From Anthopleura xanthogrammica (Eukaryota; Cnidaria; Anthozoa; Actiniaria; Actiniidae), in NCBI GenBank assembly GCA_964019055.1, contig OZ025211.1, positions 16,180,716 through 16,244,715 on the forward strand: 64,000 bases of DNA, written 5' to 3'. Of this stretch, positions 31,901 to 42,447 are shown piece after piece. Numbering within the stretch: the first letter of the stretch is position 1; every line of letters starts with the position of its first letter. Under the pieces are notes generated by a model. It was not told the DNA's origin, searched no databases, and worked only from the letters and a program-made list of their open reading frames with translations. The translations under genes were made by a program, and so were the position numbers.

Positions 31901-32712
31901 GAAACTAGTGATACGGTCACGGCATGGCCTGTCCTATTCACAGTCATATTAAAACCGCTCTTATCATTACAGTTTGTTGTCAATTTCCAACATGTGCAGT
32001 AGCACTCATTATATAATCATTACAGTTTGTTGTTAATTTCCAACGTGTGCAGTAGCACTCATTATGTAATCATTACAGTTTGTTGTTAATTTCCAACGTG
32101 TGCAGTAGCACTCATTATGTAATCATTACAGTTTGTTGTTAATTTCCAACATGTGCAGTAGCACTCATTATGTAATCATTACAGTTTGTTGTGTGCAGTA
32201 GCATAGCTAGTCTAATTAGTTTAATTAATTAATTAATCTAATTAATCTAATTAGGTGGTAGACAGAACATGGCCTTATTCACTATTGCTTTCCATTAAAA
32301 GTTCAATTACCCTCAAGTAGTTTGAAAGTACTTTTTATATGTAAACATATGTCACAATTTTAAGACCTTGAAAATTTGATTGATGGTTGAATTGAAAATG
32401 TAATCATCAATAATAAACACAAAACTTTTTACAATCCTACTAAGTGCAAAGACACAAAATTAGTCAACAATAAAAAAATGCCATTGTACTTCTTAGATAG
32501 AGTGAGGGCATTGAACCTGTGAAATATATATTAGACTGATACAAATTACTGGTCATTAATTTAATTGTTTTCTTTTGTTTCTATTTGGCTACTCCACCTT
32601 GACTGCTAAATTTTATTTCACAGAATTAATGCCCTCACTGCTTGCAGGTTCATATCTAATAATTGGATTATACTCGCCTGACAGCATGAATGGCCAAATG
32701 ATCATAATTTAA
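28957..32712 (+). CDS. Element ORF1: 258-residue protein of unknown function, three exons
   Basis: Exons 28957-29209, 29854-30312 and 32648-32712 join in frame to 258 codons plus stop. Intron 1 has a GC donor with otherwise perfect consensus (AGAG|GCAAGT) and acceptor TTTATAG; intron 2 has donor ATG|GTGAGT and acceptor TTGCAG. The start AAGATGGCG is the first ATG of this frame with a good context. The N-terminus is very acidic (NSDNEEEGEIVEEEQAD); exon 2 is basic and helix-like (WLDGIYRRLAGRVAIRKPYY, MRRVLRDLD, KKCFKRTLAG). No known domain. Its stop overlaps the transposase stop by two bases. Intron 2 (2.3 kb) holds a minisatellite and two MITEs. It may be a DNA-binding or regulatory partner like TnpA of CACTA elements, but nothing shows that directly. 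Confidence 0.7.
30847..30880 (-). repeat. Inverted copy of an ORF1 exon 2 segment inside ORF1 intron 2
   Basis: The minus strand here matches 30060-30093 of exon 2 at 31 of 34 bases, and encodes the same LDCYFAGN residues. It is the only part of exon 2 seen inverted. Confidence 0.7.
31184..31360. mobile_element. 177-bp Tc1/pogo-type MITE
   Basis: Ends CAGTGGAACCCCG and CGGGTTCCACTG are inverted repeats, flanked by TA on both sides (31182-31183 and 31361-31362). Internal sequence repeats AATACGGCCACCCGGCTA-like phrases. Inserted in one minisatellite unit; the unit is restored if the MITE and one TA are removed. Confidence 0.85.
31817..31960. mobile_element. 144-bp inverted-repeat MITE
   Basis: Outer 24-28 bases (left TTTAATTTGTATGACTGTGA, right TTCACAGTCATATTAAAACC) are imperfect inverted repeats. 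It also interrupts the minisatellite. Exact ends and target duplication uncertain. Confidence 0.65.
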
Positions 32713-35700
32713 CATTTAGTGAGTAATTTACCTTGTTTGTCACTCTCAATTAACAGAGCACGTTCTTTATGGCTGCAGTATTTACAATGGCTATCGTCAG
32801 GTTCCTTATTGTAGCCACAGTAACAAAAGTTGGGCTTCTGACAGCGCTTTGGAATGTAACTTAGTCCAGATGTGTTGACTTTGGGGTTCAGGTTATGACC
32901 TCGTTCTCTTAACCACAGGAGGGAAATGTGCTCATGCATAAATATTTGTTGCCATCTAAATTGAAAATTAGTATTTCCAGCATATCTTGCAATAGAAATA
33001 TGCTTCGCCTCCCTCCCCTCCATCGAGTTCAGACCTAAACCCATCTTATACTCAATAACCATGTCTTTAGCATGGGCTGGTACAACAAACCCTAATGTCC
33101 AAACAGAGGGATGAAAACCAAACACAAGTTGATGTATTCTGAAAAATGTCTTGCATAACTTTTCAAGTTTACTCACCTCCTGACTTGTTAATTCAACACG
33201 ACTAAACAATGAGATACAATCTCTTAAGACCAAACACAAAAAAGCTAAAGCATGAAGGTGCTGCCTTGCTATTGGGTCACTCTTCAGATCTCTTCTAGCA
33301 GAGGTGTCTACAGATGCAATTAAGAACATGAAGTTATGAACAAACATGCGTGAATCCTTACCTGTGAACCGGTAATCAAACGTTTTTTGATTAGTTCTTG
33401 TGTCATTGAACCATTTGATAATTCGTTTGGCCAGCCTTGACAAATTGCAGTTCACACGCATGGTTTCAATGTACTGTGCTAACACTGATTTGGATGAAAT
33501 CTGAGAAAAGGAAGCAAATTGACCAAGGTTAGAAAGCTTAAAGATTATTTCTAAAAGATGCCTGTGGAGCAGTGCACATAGGTTGTTTTTTAAATGCAAT
33601 GGTTCTACGTGAATTCTGTCTATCAAATTTCCAAGTGGTGGTGTGAATTCTTGTCTACTTTGACATTTTGAAATAAAGGTTGTAATCTTTGTTCTTTTTG
33701 TTGCATTTGCTAGTTTGACTTTCGATGATTTCTGCTTCAGTTCTTCAACTTGTTTTACAACTTTTAACCTATCTTTATAAGCCCAAGGATGCCAGGTGTT
33801 TTCAGATTCCTTTCCATATGTGCCATTTAAGTTGGTACCGTTTTCTTTGGTCACATCTGCAAATGAAGAAAAGTATTTTGCACTATTACTGAGCTCCCCA
33901 CTGATAAATGCAAGCATTTTCATATCATTGGGAAGTTCAGTAATAGCAAATGTAGCTTTAACAGGTTTGTTATTATGATTTAAAATGTATTCCCCTTTCT
34001 CAACTTCAGTGATCTCCTTGCATAGTCTTTTTAGGTAGGCCCTAACTGGTGTGCTGTCCTCACTGCAGTTAGCACCAAAGAGTAGATAATTCTCACTTGA
34101 GCTGAGTACACCTCTGCCTATGTTTAGGATTCCCACTAGCCAAGCACATGCAGTGTCATCCTTCCCACAAGGGGCACCATCTCCACCTAGGGACACATGA
34201 AATTTATATGGCTTATTTTCAAACCATTTTAAATCATACAGATTGTTGTTATTTAAATAATACTGTGCAAGTGTGAGAAGGGTTTCTTTCAGATCCCTGT
34301 AGCAACCATGAACCTTATCATCCATATCTTCACATAGAGAATCATACACACTGTATACTGTACCTATAGGTATCTGTTTGATATATGGCATCAACCTGTG
34401 GTAAGGAAAGAGTTTAGGAAATGAACAACCATCAACAGATAAGGCTATGTTTTGTTTACCATTACCACTACTCTTATATGACAATTCCCTATAAACCTTA
34501 CGGTATTTTCTTTTTCCCATGACCCCTCCACTATAATATACGGCTACACTTCTTATTCTATTTTCTTCTGATTTTTCATAATCTTTAGTCTTCTTCTTTC
34601 TGCGTCTGTTGATTTCCTTCATGAAGGCCTTGTTGCTGGTTATCTTCTTTACTATTTGATTTGGTCTGCACTTCTTGACTACAGTATCGATGAGCCCTGT
34701 TTCTGCTGCCTCGTGTGTTCCACCATGGATTTTCAATGCTACCTAACAATAATAATAATGATAATAATAAAACCCATTGTGTTGTAAGAACATTGAAAGA
34801 AAGAAATTCAATTAAAATGCCATAATAATGATAATTTACTGCCTATCAACATACATTTAGTTTTATCCAAATTCAATGTCAATGTACCTGCATAGTCTCA
34901 CTCCTCCTTTTTCTAGCCACTCTATCACTAATCTTATCTGAGGTTGGTGTTCTTCTCTTAAATGGACTAATACAAGATTCCTTTCCTAGCTCTTTTTCTA
35001 TACTACTAAGTTCCTCAACTTCCTGCACTACCTTACCAACCTACAAATACAGTACATCACATAATTATAGTAGAGTGTTAACACTCAATATATTAATTAT
35101 TATTTACATAAACCAATTATACATATGATACTCTGACTCCCTAGAATAATAAGAAATTTATCATAATTCACATAAACACTTGTATTTCAACACTATGCTT
35201 TGATACATAAGACTTAATAAATTGTACATACATATAGCTAAGCTTAGGTAAAATATTTTTTTCCTTTTTATTAATTTTACAGATTTTTATACAGTAAAAA
35301 ATAAGAAATTTCATATTTGAACTAATAATAAAGGAATTCTGACCATCAAGATATCAGTGGATTGCTGATTGCTGTGAACAACTGAACCTATGAACGCTGC
35401 ACAAGCGTGCGTGTCTAGTTGGCATATAATAAAATGTGTTACTTAGTAAATTTAAGACTCATTGACAAGTCATAAACAAAGATAAAACACAACTATGACA
35501 ACTTATAAAACTAATGGAGTTCTTTTTAACCTATATTTTAGTGAATATTTCTTCCTACGGCTGACTGAACTTACAGAAGCTGGGCCTGTACTTGAGCGAA
35601 ATTAGCAATCAACAAATGATAAATATGTTAAGAAAAAATACAACACATTATCAAAACAAATCCCTTACAAAGAAAAAAAAATGTCTTCTTACCTTTTCGT

Positions 35701-35875
35701 CTAGTCTTTGGCACTTGTGGATCGTATTACCTAGTTCTTCTCTTTTCCTCTTTAGTGTGTTATTTACATCACGAATATCTTGCTCTACCGATTGGATAGC
35801 TCTTGTTTTGTTGATCATCTGTTCACGTAGCCCCTTCTTTCTCTTGTTAAAGCTTGCCAGATCAAATCTTGGCAT
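32709..35875 (-). CDS. Element transposase-like protein, 789 residues, three exons
   Basis: Exons 35693-35875, 34888-35040 and 32709-34742 are all joined in phase 0 (donors AAG|GTAAGA and CAG|GTACAT; acceptors TTGTAG and TTGTTAG). Residues 1-61 form a basic coiled coil (MPRFDLASFNKRKKGLREQM start). Exon 3 holds a probable RNase H-fold transposase: VSLGGDGAPCG (D near residue 300), NWxxGVLSS-like ENYLLFGAN, LIDRIHVEPLHLKNN (D near 487; compare the D-x-x-H-x-x-KN signature of CACTA transposases), GLNSMEGREAKHISI (E near 687-690) and a C-terminal zinc knuckle (CYCG ... CKYC, about 752-768). No stop or frameshift over 789 codons. Catalytic residue choice is by pattern only. Stops tail-to-tail against ORF1. 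Confidence 0.8.
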
Positions 35876-36305
35876 CTTTGCTCGTTTAAAGTAGTAAATG
35901 AAAAATCTTTTCGCGCGAAATCTGAGCAAGTTTTCAAAAAAGTAAAGTCAACAAATTCTTGTTTGAATCTAAATCTCTTCAAACAATAACTTAATAGTGT
36001 TGTTTAGCTGTTGGATAAAAAATTTTCCCAAGGCTTAAAATGTATATCACGTTAGAATGCGCGAAAAAAGTAAAAACCCGACACGTTCACCAAGAAATTT
36101 GACAAGTTTCCGCGCCAAAACTACGAATATCTTTGGTATCAAAACAAAGGTCTTTCACTGTCGAATCTCATTCAAACAATCGATTTCTTTTCGGAAAAAC
36201 AACATCGCCTAGAATTCCTTCCGAAGTATGACGTTCTTGGAGTTCGGTAATTCGTTACCAGTCTCCTAGAAATTCAAAACGGCCAATATGGCGACCTCGG
36301 CGATC

Positions 36306-36342
36306 AAAAGTTCCGATTTCCGGGTCGCGCGTGCCCGCCGTG
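36306..36342 (-). repeat. Right terminal inverted repeat of the 7.48 kb element
   Basis: Mirror of 28863-28899 with one mismatch; followed by CAT (36343-36345). A further GGTCGCCATATTGG stretch inside it parallels the AAGATGGCG start region on the left. Confidence 0.9.
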
Positions 36343-36345
36343 CAT

Positions 36346-36780
36346 ATGCTAGCCAATGTTAGCCAACATTTTGTAGTCGTCAAGATTACATCTTTTGTGT
36401 AGATGACGTCAAAGAGCTCTGCCGCAGTGAGACTTTTGTGGGGACGCCAGTACGACAAGTTCAGAGGCACATGGTGAACATTCTTGTCGAATGTGTATAA
36501 CTTCTTGTGACACTTCTCTTAGCAAATCTGAACGTTCTTGCTCTTGATAGTCTGCCACTGTTAAGTTCCTTCTTTTTGAAGTGAAGCGAGAAAAATAGGA
36601 GGCAATTTCTTTAACGCCAAACATTCGTTTTCTGTCTTCTCCACGTACCATTCTCATTTCCTTTGCTACATCTTCACTGTTTGCTTTCTTCGCAGTCTGT
36701 TCACCACTGTCGTATTTGGAGTTAAGGGACTGGTCATTTATTAGAGGGGGTGGGCTGGTGCAAATGGGGAGGAGGGCCAT
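36346..36780 (-). other. Unrecognised coding-like minus frame at the insertion site
   Basis: Frame 36409-36780 reads RKRMFGVKEIASYFSRFTSK, VADYQEQERSDLLREVSQE; a shifted frame continues with SYWRPHKSLTAAELFDVIY up to the element edge. It looks like a protein with short helices in which one indel occurred near 36460. No known domain; possibly the gene into which the element inserted. Confidence 0.35.
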
Positions 36781-37105
36781 GCCCTTTTGTGCAACCCAAA
36801 ATGAGGGGCTGCATGATATTATGCAAACATTTTAGGGGGGGGGGGGTCATGCAGTTTTGTTCATTCCATTAAAAAGTTCTAGTGTTTACTATTTAACTAC
36901 AGCAAAACTACATTATCAATGAATCTAAATTAAACATTACAAAAGGAAAAAACTCGCAAGGCATCAACATGTCAACTTTAATATTAAAATGGTGATGTAT
37001 GAAAACAAAGTTTTAACAAATCATATATAGCCTTATTAACAGCTAAGGATCAGATTCTGATTCACTTGTAGAGCTACTTGTAGAGCTTGTAGAAACTTGT
37101 AGAAA
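36736..37105. repeat. G-rich short repeats
   Basis: AGAGGGGGTGGG, GGGGAGGAGGGCCATGC, and a run of about 12 G residues near 36833-36845 with GGTCATGCAG. Similar G-runs with GGGTCA occur at 13479-13540. Function unknown; the rest of the gap to 37105 has no gene. Confidence 0.5.
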
Positions 37106-37595
37106 CTTAATTTTCACCGGAATCATGGAGAAGTTCTTTTTCGTTGAGAACATTCTCCGTGACACCCTTTTGCCATTCATCAGAGAGAGGTTTCCAGATG
37201 GCCACAGGTGTCAACAGGATAATGATCCCAAACATAAAAGTAAGAAAATGTCCACTTGGGTATACAATGATATTTTATCTTGGATTTTAATAATAAATTT
37301 ATCTATTTGTTTGATTTTAGGCAAATTAGCGATGAAATTCATTGAAGACAACAACATAAATTACTGGTCCACTCCTGCTGAAAGCCCTGACCTCAATCCC
37401 ATTGAGATGCTTTGGCATGAAATGAAACACTTTCTGAGAAAAGATATCAAGCCAAAGAACAAGGAAGAGCTTCCGTCCGGCATCCACCAGTTCTGGAAAC
37501 CAATTACGCCAGAAAAGTGCCAAAGATATATTGGTCATCTACAGAAAGTCATGCCAAAAGTCATTGCACGGGAAGGCCGAGCATTAGGCTACTAA
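37106..37595 (+). pseudogene. Tc1-like transposase C-terminal part with an 81-bp intron
   Basis: Exon block to 37239 (IMEKFFFVENILRDTL, CQQDNDPKHKS with the second catalytic aspartate), intron 37240-37320 (GTAAGA ... TTTTAG), then 37321-37595 (LAMKFIEDNNINYW, PAESPDLNPIEMLWHEMKHF, third acidic residue, to the stop after ALGY). The junction restores the conserved run between HKS and KLAMKF. Reading through the intron also stays open, adding 27 residues. The N-terminal DNA-binding domain and first aspartate are absent, so the copy is 5'-truncated at about 37105. Confidence 0.8.
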
Positions 37596-38190
37596 ACTAG
37601 TGGCAAAAAAACACTAAACAATGGCTCTTTTAAGAGCCAACAACTGACATAAAGGTTGTGATATTTTATGCTTGTCATACTATTCAATGAACATAATAAA
37701 AGAAGAGTTTGATCGGTTTTTGTAAAACTGATTTTTATGAAACCAATTGAAATAATTTATAGTCATTTCCTGATGTACTCGACCTTTCTATATATTATTT
37801 ACAAATGAATTGGTGTATCATCTGCAATGCCGTGTGCTAAAGTGTCTTGAGAACAACTCAATAAATATTTTCACTGAGTAAATATGTTTCTAGTAATGAA
37901 GGCTGTAGTATCAGTCGAAAATTTAAAAGTCTTGAAAACCAGCTCAGCTAAAACTCTTTTCACCGTAATAGTATTTTCACTACTAGATTCCATAAGCTTT
38001 TAGTATACAGTATGAGCCTATTTTGTCAGTCTTTGGTCTGTGCAAGAATATTACAATATCTTAGAGTCGAATTTAAGATTTATATATTGAGGTTTGCGTG
38101 CTGTGATTTGTCGAGCGACCAATGATTATGAGACTGAGGTAGCTAGATAAAATATTTTACTTTTCTTTTGTAAATTTATTTGTCTCCATA
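37596..38190. other. Gap: no recognised gene
   Basis: AT-rich, no repeats or coding frames of note. Confidence 0.3.
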
Positions 38191-38345
38191 GGGATGACTC
38201 TTATATGCCCTCAGATTTGTCATTCATCATTGAGCAAAATCACATTTTTACCGGCGGCCTTGCTTTGGTCCATGCCGACGAGAAATGTGGGCGAAGACTT
38301 CATGAAGGCCGCTCGGTAAATCACACCCACAGTAGGGACACTTGT
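38191..38345 (-). pseudogene. C2H2-like zinc finger remnant
   Basis: Minus strand reads DDNKCPYCGCDLPSGLHEVF then AHISRRHGPKQ before a stop: C-x2-C ... H-x4-H spacing of a single finger. No neighbouring fingers. Could be chance, but the composition is finger-like. Confidence 0.35.
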
Positions 38346-38453
38346 TGTCATCAGTGTTCCCATACTGATGATGAACATACATTAAATGTTTTTTTAATTA
38401 ATATTCTGTTTTTGAACATTCTTACATGCCTTACGCACAAAAAGCACGGGTAA

Positions 38454-39630
38454 AAAACACGTCGATCCATGTCTAATCTAGAATCTATTACCAACATCTG
38501 AGCCTGATTCTTGATCGGCGGTAAAAACCTCTGACAATGCTTTGCAAATGATCTTAGCTTTAACGATATTATAATGGAATTAATTACATTTGTTATTTTG
38601 TTTTCTTTTTTGAAGTTATTGTATGTACCGACCTACAGGGCCGCTCCGAAGTTTTGAAGTCTTATGAAGCTTTTTCGTGGACGAAAATTTGTCATCGCTA
38701 GATTCGGTTGAGCAAATGCTAATGATATTTCATTTCCTGCATACTTGCTAAAAACGTAATAAGTTTGATTTTAAATACAAGCTACAATATAATTCATGTC
38801 ATGAATGTTGGTATGAAAAAAAGGGAAAATTCCAGCTGATTCATAGTTCGATACTAAACTCCTTTTTTCGATAAATCAAATATCGAGATGCATTAGGTTG
38901 TAGATTTCATAGTTGATAAGAGTCTAGAAAAAAACGTTTGCCAGGAATGTTGATGATTTATTAAAGCCAAACATCACAGTTCACTGTCTAAAGCAAGCTT
39001 GAAGTTGTGTTTTGTTGTTATAAGCATTTACTTGACATGTAGAGGTGAGACAATTTATAAGTGCTAAAAGCCTAAAAAGTGCGTCGTGGGGAAGAAGGAA
39101 TCCTGATATCTGATCTCAAGAACGTTTAAATACACATTTAGTTTGTAGCTAGTTCGTGATCTCCTTTAGAAGTGATACTACCATGCCTCGTGAAGAATAC
39201 CCTGTCTCACAACCTGCCGGATGGCGACTATAATATTCACCCTGCTGTAAAGGTAGGCCTCGAATAGTTATATCATATGCAATATATGCAATGTGCCTCG
39301 GCAAATTACCTTTTCTCTCTCTATTTCAATCAGATTCTTAAAGATGCAGGCAAGGTGAAGTCAAAAGAAGAGTGAATGATGCATTATAATTCCAAGGCTA
39401 CACAGACGACGGTGACTAACAGAAATTGCCCATTGCTACAGATACAATCATTTCTTTATTTGTTAATCATGTTACTTCTTTACATCATAATCCGCAACTT
39501 ATAACATCATTTTTTAAATGTTAAAACATTGAAATTAAGTCTACATTTTACAAAGTTCGATCTTAAAAACAGCTATATTATACCGAGTACCAATTTGACT
39601 AAAGATCATGTGTTATTGAACAGTTTTCTG
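38454..39630. other. Gap: possible small plus exons, otherwise empty
   Basis: A plus-strand pair, about 39180-39253 (LVKNTLSHNLPDGDYNIHPA, donor GGTAGGC) and 39334-39375 (ILKDAGKVKSKEE and stop, after a good pyrimidine-rich CAG), looks like the last exons of a gene. No upstream exon recognised and no family assigned. Confidence 0.3.
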
Positions 39631-41967
39631 TTATGGCGTTTTCTTCTTCCTTAGGAATGAATCGATTGCCTTTCGGCAATCTCTCCATGCCAATTCCTGT
39701 TCCATAGGGGGTACGGGGTAAAACTGCATTATAAGGCTCTTTATGTTTTTAATTTTTATCGGGTCGAGAGCTTGTTTACCCCGCACCCCCTCGACATTCT
39801 GTCCCAAAAGCTCACTACTATGGAACGCTTCTCTCAAGCCGGACACCAAAGTTCATCTTTGAGCTTGCCTGGTTTCGTAACATCACAAGCCTTTCATTTG
39901 TCAGCCCGAAGTTATCTGGAGAAAATGATACCTGCACTATCCTCCAGTATGGATATGTGTGTGTGTTCTTGTTGTGGAAGATGATGATGCTGTGGTGTTT
40001 GGAACTGTTGTTCAAGGACATGTGTGTTTGACTGTGTAGCCGTTTGTGGTAATGTATGGGGATTTGTAGCATGAAAGTTTGGCAATGGTGTGTTTGTTTG
40101 TGCACGACGAAAGGAAAACAGTTCATCATATTTTCGGTCTATATAGCTGACGAGTCTTTTCTCTTACTCCCCGATGGCTGCTTCATTAGTATTTGATTGT
40201 ATAAGTTGCCGCTGTACTCGGCGAAGTCGGGGAGTTGAGAATGAAGACTCGTCATGAAAAAATGGACTACAGGACACAGAAGGAAGTGGACTATAATGAA
40301 ATGATGATGACAAAGGACTGTGATATGACTGCATGGAGTGTTGTGGTGTTGTCGTGTGATGTGAAGTGCTGGAGGAAAGTGGAGATCCAGGCGGGCTGAC
40401 AACAAAGGTTGCATTCAATACATCCTCAGATGGTGTTTCCTATGTAATAAAACAAAAAATAAATGCGTAAAATAAATGCGAATTAACAGTGGAATCAACA
40501 GAGTGGCTCTTGCTCCACTGCATTCCAATTGGAATTTAGGAGTAATAACATACAACAAGAATTTTAACATCAAAATGATATTGTTTTTCATTTACGAAAA
40601 AATAGCTTTAATACCTTTTCCTTTTCTTTGACGCTGGTGTCTTTTCCAGGCGAATATCGACAAATTACGGTGGCTGGCTAAATAATTTAAGGAAAGAAAA
40701 AAAAAACGGTTAAGAATACATTAACCCCAAAGTTTATAGCTGATTTTTGGGCAGGGAATTCGAATTTTTGGCTGCTTTCGTCTTTGGCTTTGAGGTGCTG
40801 GCTGCTGTGGTGTTATCACTAGCTGATGTCTAAATAAATGATACCAATTTTAGAAAGAGTATGATTTAATAGACTGGTCTTTAAAAGACTATCATGATCT
40901 TTCTAACCGTGTAAGTGAAGGACACAAAAAAAGCAAACATGTTGAAAGATTCAAACACAACACACTGACTTACTTTCTCGACTTTCTTAGCTTTTTTCGG
41001 TGCCGTTTTTTCACTAGTAGTTGATTTCTAAATTAATGATACCGGGTTTGGTAAGGACATCGCTTAATAAATTATCTATTTTGTGGGCTTGGTTGGTTTC
41101 CATTAATTTTTGATTTTGAGGAATCATGATACTCACCACCTTTCTTTTTCTCTGCTTTTTAACCTTTTCGCCTATATATAACCAAAAGTAAAAAAAGAAG
41201 AAAATACAATTTCAGTTACTATTGCTGCTGATTGTTTCATTAAGAATAACATGAAAATCAATGCCCAAATGAACGTTAAGTAATCGAAACACGGAGACCT
41301 GAAATAGTGACATAAAATAATATACTTTTTTCTTGGTAATGCGGTGCAGCATAACTAACCTGTTTATCTTGTTTGTTGTGTCTTGCGCTGACAGCTGGAA
41401 CTTTATCTTTTTGAGTCTAAATATTCGAACTGAAGTTAGTGTATGAGTCTGGTTATGATTAGTGTGAAAAACAAAATGGAAACTGAGCCCTGCTTGTTTG
41501 AGGACAGACAACTTGAATTTTGATAGCGAATTTGGATGACGACCTAGTTCTCTTGCAAAAAAAAATCAAGATGACTTACTTCTTCTTTTTCTCCTTCTTT
41601 TTCTTCATTTTCTCCCATTTTTTCTTCTTCAAACAAATGCAGATTTTCACTGTCGCACAAAAATTGGCTTTCCACTTCACATAGCTTATGAATATCATCT
41701 ACGAAATTAATGAATGATCTTGGTCAGTAGATTGCAACTGTATCATGAAATCATGACAAAATTTTTAAAACTCACCTTCCACAGCGATTATATTTGCCTC
41801 TAAAGGTTCTTTCAGGGTTCCATATTTCACTAGTACAACGCTTCCAGGTTTGGTGTTAGTTCCACTCAAAACTTTAGAGAAAGCTCAGTTGGTTAGAGCG
41901 TCACCTGGTTAGCTCAGTTGGTAAGAGCGTCGGTCTGTTGTGCGGGAGGTCGTGGTTCGAGTCCCGG

Positions 41968-42023
<56 letters not shown>

Positions 42024-42031
42024 CACATCTA

Positions 42032-42084
<53 letters not shown>

Positions 42085-42447
42085 TGTCTCCCAACCCTTT
42101 CTAAACCTGTAAATGGGGGACATAAAAGAACCTGTTGAATTATTCGTGTAAGAGTAGGGGATTGTCTCCCGGTTCAACAGCCTATCCCAATTTGGAGGCA
42201 TAACACTAATTACTAACAATTCACTCATGATTGTAAGCTGCACGGCTGCTAATAGCGCCTTAATATGCAGCCCATAAAGTCCTCCACTGGTCAAAATTGT
42301 AAAGCGCATTGAGACGATGTTAAATGCGCTATATAAGAACTTCCCATTATTTGACAGCTTATCTATACTAACAGTCTTATCGCATTTCAAATAAAATAGG
42401 CCATACTTGAAAACCTTGAGCTGGTTGCGTAGAGAAATGGAAGGCAT
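39631..42447 (-). pseudogene. BEN-domain gene, about nine exons, with frame breaks
   Basis: Minus-strand exons read: start MPSISLRNQLKVFKYGLFYL (42447), then 41870-41775 (TKPGSVVLVKYGTLKEPLEA), 41700-41578 (acidic EEEKMGENEEKEGEKEE), 41417-41379, 41174-41138, 41028-40975 (KK-rich), 40830-40745, 40681-40617, 40440-39950 (S/T/P/H-rich linker) and the BEN domain to 39631 (FGLTNERLVMLRNQ, LLGQNVEGVRGKQALDPIKI, ELAWRDCRKAIDSFLRK). BEN domains bind DNA in chromatin regulators; cnidarians have many copies. Each exon has GT-AG borders. Breaks: an in-frame TAA at 40161-40163, a frame change near 39930 and another near 39838 inside the domain. Either a recent pseudogene or sequencing indels. A SINE lies between exons 1 and 2. 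Confidence 0.65.
41880..42350 (+). mobile_element. tRNA-derived SINE with duplicated A box
   Basis: 41911-41930 TAGCTCAGTTGGTAAGAGCG is a Pol III A box and 41952-41965 GTGGTTCGAGTCC a B box, 40 bases apart, the layout of a tRNA-like head. The acceptor stem does not pair, so it is not a tRNA gene. A second, partial A box (AGCTCAGTTGGTTAGAGCG, 41882-41900) lies just upstream. Body to about 42350 ends with GCGCTATATAAGAACTTCCC, the tail shared by LINE-mobilised SINEs in cnidarians. Confidence 0.75.

Larger units (their letters stand above)
31040..32210. repeat. Minisatellite inside the element (ORF1 intron 2)
   Basis: Repeated block: ATCATTACAGTTTGTTATTT, TCCAACATGTGCAGTAGCAC, then in the left half also GCTAGTATATATCAGTGATT and CATGTGTAGTAGTTCAC. 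Unit is about 95-115 bp on the left and about 65 bp on the right, roughly a dozen copies overall, interrupted by two MITEs. GTGCAGTAGCAC is self-complementary at its ends. Copies are nearly identical within each half, suggesting recent expansion. Confidence 0.85.
28863..36342. mobile_element. 7.48 kb two-gene DNA transposon, CACTA/CMC-like
   Basis: Left end 28863-28899 and right end 36306-36342 are reverse complements with one mismatch in 37; both read CACGGCGGGCACGCGCGACC from the outside. CAT directly flanks both ends (28860-28862 and 36343-36345). Inside are two convergent, spliced, open genes: plus-strand 28957-32712 and minus-strand 32709-35875, with overlapping stop codons. CAC termini and a 3-bp duplication fit the CACTA/Mirage/Chapaev group, as does a D...H-x-x-KN...E pattern in the minus-strand protein; the group assignment is inference. 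Both genes lack stops or frameshifts, so the copy may be young. Confidence 0.85.

Noticed and set aside
32709..34736. RAG1-like or Transib transposase
   Set aside because: CAC ends and a DDE layout are shared, but the target duplication is 3 bp rather than 5 and the H-x-x-KN block points to the CACTA side; I could not support RAG/Transib.
38205..38453. 82-codon plus-strand frame
   Set aside because: The opposite strand gives a better explanation (a zinc-finger-like remnant) and the plus frame has no domain.
41911..41985. Possible tRNA gene (A and B boxes present)
   Set aside because: The bases that should form the acceptor and T stems do not pair, and a SINE-type body and tail follow, so it is a tRNA-derived SINE head.
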